DNA from: Nocardioidaceae bacterium
GTDB taxonomy: Bacteria > Actinomycetota > Actinomycetes > Propionibacteriales > Nocardioidaceae
NCBI GenBank assembly: GCA_013696365.1
Contig: JACCYS010000173.1
Location: 1-8,250 of the forward strand
Length of the DNA: 8,250 nt
Reading direction: 5' to 3'
Position numbers and translations under genes: made by a program. Below are positions 1 to 5,421 of the stretch, in pieces (the first letter of the stretch is position 1; the number at the start of each line of letters is the position of its first letter). A model generated the notes under the pieces. The model was not told the origin of the DNA, did no database searches, and was given only the letters and a program-made list of their open reading frames with translations.

Positions 1-203
1 GTGATCGCGGCAGCCCGGAGCCGTTGCCGTCTGGTGAGCGGACCGTTGTGGCAGACGATTGCGTGTGGCCCCCACTCCTGCCACCGCCGTGCCTGTAGTT
101 GTGCCTGCAGGTAGTCCTCGCTCACGCCCGCATCGCGCAGCCGGGCGCGACTGGTCCCCTCGTCCCGGCCGAGCGTGTCGCGCGGCCGCCTGATGATGGG
201 CAC
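1..203 (-). CDS. Partial AbiEi-antitoxin-like / DUF559-type winged-helix protein (N-terminal part only)
   Basis: The first 67 codons of a minus-strand gene run off the left edge of the window. The visible residues contain a helix-rich stretch (RARLRDAGVSEDYLQAQL, about residues 19-36), then RRWQEWGPHAIVCHNGPLT (about 39-57). This is the pattern of the N-terminal winged helix in actinobacterial proteins annotated as type IV toxin-antitoxin AbiEi-like antitoxin domain or DUF559 proteins, which read roughly 'G(V/L)SRxQLxxAGV...RRWQ.....VVxHNGPLT'. A nuclease-like DUF559 domain often follows in that family, but it would lie outside the window. The GTG at 203 is the best start I see; no good ribosome binding site precedes it, and the frame stays open further upstream. 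It lies 41 nt after the SDR stop codon on the same strand, with a hairpin between them. Family assignment is from memory of the motif; a real toxin-antitoxin role is not shown. Confidence 0.55.
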   Translation of the reverse strand, partial: MPIIRRPRDTLGRDEGTSRARLRDAGVSEDYLQAQLQARRWQEWGPHAIVCHNGPLTRRQRLRAAAI

Positions 204-218
204 GGCAGGAGTCTGGGT

Positions 219-250
219 CCCTGACGACCGCCTTTGCTGCGGGGTCAGGG
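219..250 (-). terminator. Hairpin over the SDR stop codon (possible terminator or attenuator)
   Basis: CCCTGAC (219-225) pairs with GTCAGGG (244-250), and inside it CCGC (228-231) pairs with GCGG (239-242) around a 7-nt loop. The structure includes the SDR stop codon (247-245) and ends 16 nt before the start of the next minus-strand gene. There is no T-run after it, so it may be a factor-dependent terminator, a weak attenuator or an mRNA processing site. Confidence 0.4.
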
Positions 251-1180
251 CCAACTGACGCCGGTGGCGGCCTCGCTGGCCTCCCAGACGCGGCGACCAA
301 GGTCGGGGTCGCTCGCCGCCGCCGACATGCCAACCAGCCGCGGCCGGCCGCGCACCTCACCCGGCCCACCTGGCCCGACATAGGCGCCACCGGGCAGTCC
401 CGGCTGGGTGGAGGCCATCAGCAGCGGCCAGGCGCCATGTACAGCCGGCTGGGCTGCAACCTTGTTGGTCAGCGACATCAGCCTGCTGCTGATCGTGTCG
501 CCACCGAGCCCAGGTCCCGCAGTCTGCAGCTCGGTGGCCGCATAGCCGGGGTGCGCGGCGACACTCAGCAGGGCAAGGTCGCCGGTTGCCGCGCGGCGCT
601 CGACCTCGAGCATGAACAGCAGGTTGGCCAGCTTCGACTCGCTATACGCGCGCCACTTGCGGTACGGCCGCGGGTCGGCCCCGGCGACCAGGCTGCGCAG
701 GTCGATACCGGAGACCGTCCGGTGCGCCACCGACGAGGTGATCACGACCCGGGCGCCGTGCGGCGAGGCCAGCAGCGCAGGCAGCAACAGCCCGGTCAGC
801 GCGAAGTGCCCCAGGTGGTTGGTGCCGATCTGCAGCTCGAAGCCGTCGGCGGTCGTGCGCTCGGGGGTCGCCATCACCCCGGCGTTATCAACCAGCAGGT
901 CGAGGTGCTCATAACTGTCGAGCACCTGCTCGGCAGTGCCACGAACGGCGCTCAAGTCGGCGAGGTCAAGTGACACGCTGCGAACGTCGGCGGCAGGCAC
1001 CTCACGGCGTACCAAATCGGCGCTGGCCGCCAGCCGGTCTGGGTTGCGACCCGCCATCACCACACCCGCACCTGCACGGGCCAACTCGAGCGTCACGTGG
1101 TGGCCGAGGCCGCTGCTGGCGCCGGTCACCATCGCCCACCGGCCGCTCAGGTCGGGGATCTGTGTTGTCGACCAGCTCAC
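245..1180 (-). CDS. Short-chain dehydrogenase/reductase (SDR), NAD(P)-dependent oxidoreductase
   Basis: A 311-aa classical/extended SDR with a single Rossmann domain. Visible motifs in order: cofactor-binding TGASSGLG at 19-26; NAGV at 99-102; the conserved NHLGHF around 121-126; the catalytic serine region VITSS at 146-150; catalytic Tyr179 and Lys183 in YSESK; and HPG at 210-212, which helps bind nicotinamide. All catalytic residues are present, so the enzyme should be active. The pattern resembles retinol dehydrogenase/WWOX-like bacterial SDRs, whose true substrate is usually unknown; I would not name one. AGRNPDR at 43-49 after the second strand has an arginine where NADP-preferring enzymes often do. 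Translation starts at GTG 1180-1178, which overlaps the stop codon of the upstream gene (TGA 1179-1177) in a GTGA junction, so the two are very likely co-transcribed and translationally coupled. Confidence 0.9.
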   Translation of the reverse strand: MSWSTTQIPDLSGRWAMVTGASSGLGHHVTLELARAGAGVVMAGRNPDRLAASADLVRREVPAADVRSVSLDLADLSAVRGTAEQVLDSYEHLDLLVDNAGVMATPERTTADGFELQIGTNHLGHFALTGLLLPALLASPHGARVVITSSVAHRTVSGIDLRSLVAGADPRPYRKWRAYSESKLANLLFMLEVERRAATGDLALLSVAAHPGYAATELQTAGPGLGGDTISSRLMSLTNKVAAQPAVHGAWPLLMASTQPGLPGGAYVGPGGPGEVRGRPRLVGMSAAASDPDLGRRVWEASEAATGVSWP

Positions 1181-1977
1181 GGGGTCACCGCCATCGCTGC
1201 CGCCACTCGGGTAGCAAGCTCGTGATCACCGTCGACATCGAAGGTGACGTCGTCAACTGCGCGTCGACCAGCTGCGAGAATCGTGAACGTTTCGGTGTCC
1301 ATCCGCAGCCAGGTGGCATCCGCGGGCGGTTCGCCGTCGAGCGTGCGGGCGCGGCCGTCGTTGCCGACCTGCAGCGCTAGCTGCACCGGGACCTCGCCGG
1401 TGACCTGCCAGCCGACCACTGTGCCCGGGCCGGGCGCCACCTTCTTGCCCAGCACGTACGGGAGTGCGGCGGCAAACAACGTGACGCTGACCTCGGCCCC
1501 GGGTGAGTCCATCCCACCCGGCAGGTCCACGGCTCGGCGGATGTCCTGTTCGTGCACCCACATGTCGATGGCGCGGTTGCGCAGCAGGGTCTGCCAGTCC
1601 CAGCCGAAGCCGGGCGACACACCGGGCGGCGGATCGTCCGGTCCGGACGGCGGGTCGGCGGCGAGAGCAGCAGTACGCCGCTCCACGGCATCCGCCAGCT
1701 CAGCAACCAACTGGTCGGGCTCTCGGTCGGTGCGCTGCTCGACGCCAGCGCGGGTCGCATCGGGAGCCATCTCGCGGCGGTCGCTCGCCCCGGTGTCCAG
1801 CGTGCCCGCGGCCAGCTCGATCTCGACGTGCGCGAGATGCGCCACCACGTCGTGGACTGTCCAGCCGGGCAGGTCGGTGCGGCTCGCCCACTGCCCGGAG
1901 GTCAGATCCCGGCAGAGACTGAGCACCCTGTCGGCGCTGTCTCGCCAGGCATTCAGATAGGTCGCCAGGAGGTCCAC
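1177..1977 (-). CDS. Maleylpyruvate isomerase-family mycothiol-dependent enzyme (DinB fold)
   Basis: A 266-aa protein of the actinobacterial family called 'maleylpyruvate isomerase family mycothiol-dependent enzyme'. The N-terminal half is a DinB-like four-helix bundle: LPGWTVHDVVAHLAHVE at 36-52 is the family signature with a metal-ligand histidine, and RAIDMWVHEQDIRRAV at 135-150 supplies D138 and H142, the D/E-x3-H ligand pair. The C-terminal part (about 155-266) fits the MDMPI C-terminal/SCP2-like domain. Members are thought to be metalloenzymes using mycothiol for isomerisation or conjugation; the substrate here is unknown. I chose GTG 1977 (mature start MDLLATYLNAW), which matches how family members begin. 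The frame is open up to an ATG at 2196, but that 339-aa version would add unrelated residues and run through the divergent gene at 2077. It overlaps the downstream SDR gene by 4 bp, so both may modify related substrates. Confidence 0.85.
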   Translation of the reverse strand: MDLLATYLNAWRDSADRVLSLCRDLTSGQWASRTDLPGWTVHDVVAHLAHVEIELAAGTLDTGASDRREMAPDATRAGVEQRTDREPDQLVAELADAVERRTAALAADPPSGPDDPPPGVSPGFGWDWQTLLRNRAIDMWVHEQDIRRAVDLPGGMDSPGAEVSVTLFAAALPYVLGKKVAPGPGTVVGWQVTGEVPVQLALQVGNDGRARTLDGEPPADATWLRMDTETFTILAAGRRAVDDVTFDVDGDHELATRVAAAMAVTP

Positions 1978-2076
1978 GTCCGCGATCTTGTCAGATGCTT
2001 TCGCCCAGGTGTCGATCTCGGTCAGGCTCGTTCGTCGAAGGGGTGTCCGCACCGACCAGCAGCAAGGGAGACCGAG
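1978..2076. promoter_or_regulatory. Divergent intergenic region between isomerase-family gene and YCII-sigma module
   Basis: These 99 bp separate two divergent genes and must hold the promoters of both. The plus-strand side has a clear ECF-type promoter (2010-2036) and a ribosome binding site AAGGGAG (2064-2070), 6 nt before the ATG at 2077. I do not see a convincing housekeeping -10/-35 pair for the minus-strand gene, nor a good ribosome binding site before its GTG. Confidence 0.6.
2010..2036 (+). promoter_or_regulatory. Candidate ECF42-type sigma factor promoter (autoregulatory)
   Basis: TGTCGA at 2010-2015 is followed after exactly 17 nt by CGTC at 2033-2036. From memory, the target motif described for ECF42 sigma factors in Streptomyces venezuelae is TGTCGA at -35 and CGA/TC at -10, with ordinary ECF spacing. 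The site sits about 40 bp before the ATG of the YCII/DGPF gene that heads the module and would give a leader of roughly 30 nt. TGTCGA alone recurs by chance in coding parts of this window; the spacing, second box and position make this one credible. Confidence 0.6.
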
Positions 2077-2357
2077 ATGGCCGAGTACCTGATCCTCATC
2101 TACGAGGACGAGAAGACCTATGCAGATGCAGACCCCAGCGTGTACGCCGAGACGCTGGCAGCGCACGGCCGCTTCGCTGAGCAGATCGTGGAGCATGGCG
2201 GCAAGCTGGTCGGCGGGCAGGCGCTGCAGCCTGTCAGCACGGCAACGACGATCCGCGGCGATGTGGTGACCGACGGACCGTTCGCCGAGACCAAGGAGGC
2301 GTCGGTGGCTACTACCAGGTCGACGCCGAGGACCTGGACCAGGCGGCGTTCGAGTGA
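2077..2357 (+). pseudogene. YCII-related / DGPF-domain protein, frameshifted and C-terminally shortened
   Basis: Reading starts at ATG 2077 behind AAGGGAG (2064-2070). The first 75 codons are a normal YCII-domain protein (MAEYLILIYEDE start, His30, and the DGPF signature at 66-69 within VVTDGPFAETKEA). At about 2302 the frame breaks: the expected GGYYQVDAEDLDQA continues in the next frame from 2304, as if one base were missing in the codon before GGT. That frame ends at TGA 2355-2357, so the repaired protein would be only about 93 aa. Family members usually continue another 20-25 residues (an -IPAA..GxVEVRP- type segment), and this is absent. Without repair the frame runs on into the sigma gene as unrelated residues. 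DGPF proteins are the standard genomic partner of ECF42 sigma factors, and their role is still unclear. A sequencing error could explain the single base but not the missing C-terminus. Confidence 0.8.
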
Positions 2358-2360
2358 CCG

Positions 2361-3610
2361 GTGCCTGACCGGGTGGACGTCGGCGCGGCTGCCGCCGTCG
2401 CGAGGGCCTACCGCGAGCAGTGGGCCTCCGTGCTGGCGACTACCGCCCGGCTCACCCGCGACCTCGACCTGGCCGAGGACGCCACCGCCGACGCCTTCGC
2501 CGCCGCGTTGCAGACCTGGCCGCGCGACGGAGTGTCACGCTCGCCCGGCGGCTGGCTCACCACAACCGCCCGCCGCCGCGCGCTCGACGCCATGCGCCGC
2601 GATCAGACGCTGCGTAACAAGCTGCCGCTGCTTGTCGAGCCGGCCAACTGTGCAGCCGTGGAGGGCGCCGTGCTGGAGGACCCACCTGCTGACGACTTGC
2701 TCAGGCTGGTGTTCACCTGCTGCCACCCGGCACTGTCACGGGAGGCGCAGGTCGCTTTGACGCTGCGGCTGCTGTGCGGACTGTCGACCGCCGAGGTTGC
2801 GGACGCGTTGCTGGTCAGCGAGTCGACGATGGCCGCGCGGGTGACTCGCGCCAAGAAGAAGATCGCCGCTGCGCGCATCCCTTACCGGGTGCCGGCCGCG
2901 GCCGAGCTGCCGGACCGACTCGACGCCGTGCTCACCGTGGTGCACCTGATCTTCACCGCCGGGCACACCGCGGCAACCGACCAGCTCGTACGTCCCGAGC
3001 TGGTCACGCGTGCGGTGCATCTGGCGCGCACTGTGGTGGCAACAATGCCCGACGAGCGGGAGGCTCGTGGGTTGCTGGGCCTGATCCTGCTCACCGACGC
3101 CCGCCGCCCGACCCGACTCGATGCCGCCGGCAAGCTGGTCCTGCTCGCCGACCAGGACCGCACCCGCTGGGACCACACCGCGATCTCCGAGGGGCGCCGG
3201 CTGGCAACCGAGTCCTTGCGTGGAGGACGGCCCGGACGGTTCGCCAGATCGTCGGTGTCTATGACGTGCTGCTCGCTGCCTGGCCGTCACCAGTCGTCTC
3301 GCTCAACCGGGCGGTGGCCGTGTCGATGGTCGACGGTCCGCAAGCGGGTCTCGACGAGCTCGCGCAGCTGCGAGACGATCCGAGTCTCGCCGGCTACCGT
3401 TACCTCCCGGCCACCCGCGCCGACCTGCTGCGCCAGCTTGGTCGCTTCCGCGAGGCCACAGCGGCGTACCGGGCGGCGCTCGAACACAGCGATGCCGGAC
3501 CTGAACGGGCGTTCCTGCAGGCCAGACTGGCTGAAGTTGACGCACACGCACGCGGCGGGTGGTCGACGTCTCACCCCGACGATGCCGGTCCGAACGCTGC
3601 AGCCTGGTAA
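2361..3610 (+). pseudogene. ECF42-type RNA polymerase sigma factor, disrupted by an out-of-frame internal deletion
   Basis: GTG 2361 lies 3 nt after the YCII stop codon, the normal tight operon spacing of this pair. Codons 1-294 are in frame: sigma-2 at about 11-85 (with LAEDATADAF and GGWLTTTARRRALDAMRR), FTCCHPALS at 118-126, sigma-4 at about 111-172 (GLSTAEVADALLVSESTMAARVTRAKKKI region), then the long C-terminal extension typical of ECF42 (DUF6596 and TPR-like). At about 3240-3245 the frame changes: GGRPGRF ends in one frame and RQIVGVYDVLLAAWPSPVV starts in the next, followed by LNRAVAV and the rest of the extension to TAA 3608-3610. The family normally has about 21 residues between these points (YQLQAAIAAVH...TDW), so roughly 61 or 64 nt look deleted. 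A functional protein is unlikely. No anti-sigma factor gene is present, as is usual for this group. Confidence 0.85.
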
Positions 3611-3627
3611 CATCGGTCCCAGCCACG

Positions 3628-3647
3628 GCCCCGCGGTGCGGGGCTTT
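3628..3647 (+). terminator. Intrinsic-type terminator after the sigma factor gene
   Basis: GCCCCGC (3628-3634), loop GGT, GCGGGGC (3638-3644), then TTTCTC. A perfect 7-bp GC stem with a short T-run, 17 nt after the sigma stop codon, on the strand that ends the YCII-sigma unit. Confidence 0.75.
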
Positions 3648-3794
3648 CTCCGTGCCCGGCACCAGGCGTCGCCGCCAGAATTGATCGGGTGCTCAGCGTC
3701 CAGCAGGGCTCACACGGACCGCGCCGCGGTCCTGGCTCGGGCGCCCCGACAACGCAGGCCGATGCCTGTGTGCCCAACGCCTGGAGACCCCGAC
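3648..3794 (+). promoter_or_regulatory. Leader/promoter region of the DEAD-box helicase gene, with a hairpin
   Basis: No coding signal is visible on either strand in these 147 bp apart from chance open frames. A perfect stem, GGACCGC (3716-3722) / GCGGTCC (3726-3732) with a 3-nt loop, lies about 60 nt before the helicase start. The -35 and -10 elements are not clear. RNA helicase genes often carry structured leaders used in cold or autoregulatory control, but that role is only a guess here. Confidence 0.35.
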
Positions 3795-5105
3795 GTGTCC
3801 GTCGAGACCCCCGTCCTGCCCACCACCCAATTCGCCGCGATGGGTTTGCCCTCCCGGCTCACAGACGTCCTCGCCAGCCAGGCAATCACCGTGCCGACGC
3901 CGGTGCAGGCCGCGGTCGTGCCCGACGCGCTTGCTGGCCGCGACGTTCTCGGCCGAGCTCGCACCGGCTCGGGCAAGACGCTGGCCTTCGGGCTGCCGGT
4001 CTTGGCTCGGCTGGCCGGCGGCCGACGTCGCCCGCACGCGCCGCGTGCGCTGATCGTGCTGCCGACCCGCGAGCTGGCCAACCAGGTGCGCAGCGCTCTT
4101 GAGCCGCTGGCGCACGCCATGCAGTTGCGGCTGGTGACCGTCTACGGCGGGGCGCCGTACGACCGACAGCTCAAGCGTCTCAAGCAGGGCATCGACCTTG
4201 TGGTCGCCACTCCCGGCCGTCTCGATGACCTGATCAAGCGCGGCGCGTGCCGCCTGGACGACGTGGAGATGGTGGTGCTGGACGAGGCCGACCACCTGTG
4301 CGACCTCGGCTTCTATCCGGCGGTTGACGCACTGCTCAAGCAGACCCCGGCAGGCGGCCAGCGGATGCTGCTGTCGGCGACCTTGGACGGCGACGTGGAC
4401 CGGCTGGTCCGCGCACACCTGAGCGACCCGGCACGCCACGACCTCGACCCCGACGACGGTGGGCCGGGCACGGTGGAGCACCACGTGCTGGTCACCGCCT
4501 CGAGCGCCAAGGCCGCTACCGCTGCCACCCTGCTTGCCGCCAACCCCCGGTCGATCGTGTTCACCCGCACCCGCGCGGCTGCCACCGAGCTGGCCCGCTC
4601 GTTGAGCCAGGCAGGCGTCCCCGCGGTCGATCTGCATGGCGACCTGTCCCAGCGGCTGCGTGAGCGGAACCTGCGGAAGTTCTCCGGCGGCAGTGCCGAT
4701 GTCGTCGTCGCCACCGACGTCGCCGCCCGCGGGATCCATGTGGACAGGGTGTCCCTCGTGGTGCACTACGATGTCCCCGACGACTCCAAGTCGTTCCTGC
4801 ACCGCTCGGGCCGAACGGCTCGGGCAGGCGAGTCAGGCTCCGTCGTCACGATGACCACCCCGCACATGCTGGACCGAGTGATGCGACTGCAACGCTCCGC
4901 CGGCGTCCAGGCCAGGCACCACGACGAGCGGACCGCGCCGCGACCGATGACGGCAGAGTCGCTGGCCGAGTCAGGCTCGGAAGCTCCCGCTGTGCGGCGC
5001 GGCTCACGTACGAGCGCACCGCCGCGGCGCGGCGGTGGTAGCGGCGGCGGTGGCTACCGCGGCCGTTCTGCCGGGCCACGATCGCGGCGGCCCGCCTCGC
5101 GCTGA
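3795..5105 (+). CDS. DEAD-box ATP-dependent RNA helicase (RhlE/CshA-like)
   Basis: A 436-aa cytoplasmic helicase that unwinds RNA duplexes, probably in ribosome assembly, mRNA decay or cold adaptation. All core motifs are present in order: Q motif (F13, then TPVQ at 35-38), motif I ARTGSGKT 55-62, Ia PTREL 90-94, Ib TPGR 139-142, II DEAD 163-166, III SAT 194-196, IV IVFTRTR 254-260, V ATDVAARG 306-313, VI HRSGRTAR 336-343. The tail from about 400 to 436 is rich in Arg, Gly and Ser (RRGGGSGGGG then YRGR), typical of an RNA-binding disordered extension. I chose GTG 3795 because GGAG lies 8 nt before it and the Q motif follows at normal distance; ATG 3762 is a weaker alternative. The frame stays open back to 2361, but residues before 3795 are not helicase and contain the off-frame end of the sigma gene. 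Confidence 0.92.
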   Translation: MSVETPVLPTTQFAAMGLPSRLTDVLASQAITVPTPVQAAVVPDALAGRDVLGRARTGSGKTLAFGLPVLARLAGGRRRPHAPRALIVLPTRELANQVRSALEPLAHAMQLRLVTVYGGAPYDRQLKRLKQGIDLVVATPGRLDDLIKRGACRLDDVEMVVLDEADHLCDLGFYPAVDALLKQTPAGGQRMLLSATLDGDVDRLVRAHLSDPARHDLDPDDGGPGTVEHHVLVTASSAKAATAATLLAANPRSIVFTRTRAAATELARSLSQAGVPAVDLHGDLSQRLRERNLRKFSGGSADVVVATDVAARGIHVDRVSLVVHYDVPDDSKSFLHRSGRTARAGESGSVVTMTTPHMLDRVMRLQRSAGVQARHHDERTAPRPMTAESLAESGSEAPAVRRGSRTSAPPRRGGGSGGGGYRGRSAGPRSRRPASR

Positions 5106-5123
5106 CCGCCCGTCAGGGGCGGT
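5105..5123. terminator. Shared bidirectional terminator between convergent genes
   Basis: ACCGCCC (5105-5111) and GGGCGGT (5117-5123) form a perfect 7-bp stem around a 5-nt loop. It touches the helicase stop codon (5103-5105), and the stop codon of the opposing gene (5115-5113 on the minus strand) sits in the loop. T-runs are short on both sides. Confidence 0.6.
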
Positions 5124-5325
5124 TGTCGTAGCGGCGCTCTTCGACCGTGGAGTGCGTGCGATTCTTCTGGGCGGTCTGAAAAAGGCTCAGCACGATCGCC
5201 AGCACACCGCCGAGGATGAGGATCCAGCCGAGCACGTACTCTTCGACGCCCGCGAGGTTGAAGTCCAACGCGAAGGCGAAGATGGCCCCCAGCACGATGA
5301 GGACTACTCCTACACCGATACCCAT
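5113..5325 (-). CDS. Small two-helix membrane protein, DUF6458 family
   Basis: A 70-aa protein with two hydrophobic segments, about 3-20 (IGVGVVLIVLGAIFAFAL) and 30-49 (YVLGWILILGGVLAIVLSLF), joined by a short acidic loop, with a polar, charged C-terminal tail (50-70). The MGIG start, the glycine-rich first helix and the second-helix pattern match the DUF6458 family found widely in actinobacteria; its function is unknown. ATG 5325 is preceded by GGAG at 5334-5331 with a 5-nt spacer, so the start is well supported. It lies 96 nt downstream of the acyl-CoA dehydrogenase gene on the same strand and converges on the helicase gene, with only 7 nt between the two stop codons. The spacing allows either read-through from the dehydrogenase gene or a promoter of its own. 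Confidence 0.85.
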   Translation of the reverse strand: MGIGVGVVLIVLGAIFAFALDFNLAGVEEYVLGWILILGGVLAIVLSLFQTAQKNRTHSTVEERRYDNRP

Positions 5326-5421
5326 GGTCGCTCCGTTCGTCGTCGCCGCGGCAGTCGCAGCGTCACGTCGAAGGTAACCCTCCGTATGCGTCGACGCACG
5401 GCGCCGTGCCGGGTTGGCGTC
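5326..5421 (-). promoter_or_regulatory. Gap between acyl-CoA dehydrogenase and DUF6458 genes with two overlapping palindromes
   Basis: Two perfect palindromes overlap here: TGCGTCGACGCA (5387-5398) and GCACGGCGCCGTGC (5396-5409). The second starts 13 nt after the dehydrogenase stop codon and could fold into a 5-bp hairpin that aids termination. They could also be protein-binding dyads for the DUF6458 promoter. In GC-rich DNA such palindromes arise fairly easily, so no role is claimed. Confidence 0.3.

Noticed and set aside
437..973. Plus-strand open frame of 178 codons opposite the SDR gene
   Set aside because: Shadow of the SDR coding strand; composition is Arg/Gln/Gly-rich with no motif.
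1552..2760. Plus-strand open frame of 402 codons
   Set aside because: It is antisense to the isomerase-family gene in its first part, then contains the true YCII start at 2077 and runs off-frame after the frameshift. Only the part from 2077 is real.
3693..4802. Long minus-strand open frame (369 codons) opposite the helicase
   Set aside because: It lies fully antisense to a helicase with all motifs intact; the translation has no recognisable domain and reflects GC-rich codon bias.
5030..5080. GGC/GGT-rich stretch as a possible DNA repeat element
   Set aside because: It encodes the RG-rich tail of the helicase; the repeat character comes from glycine and arginine codons.
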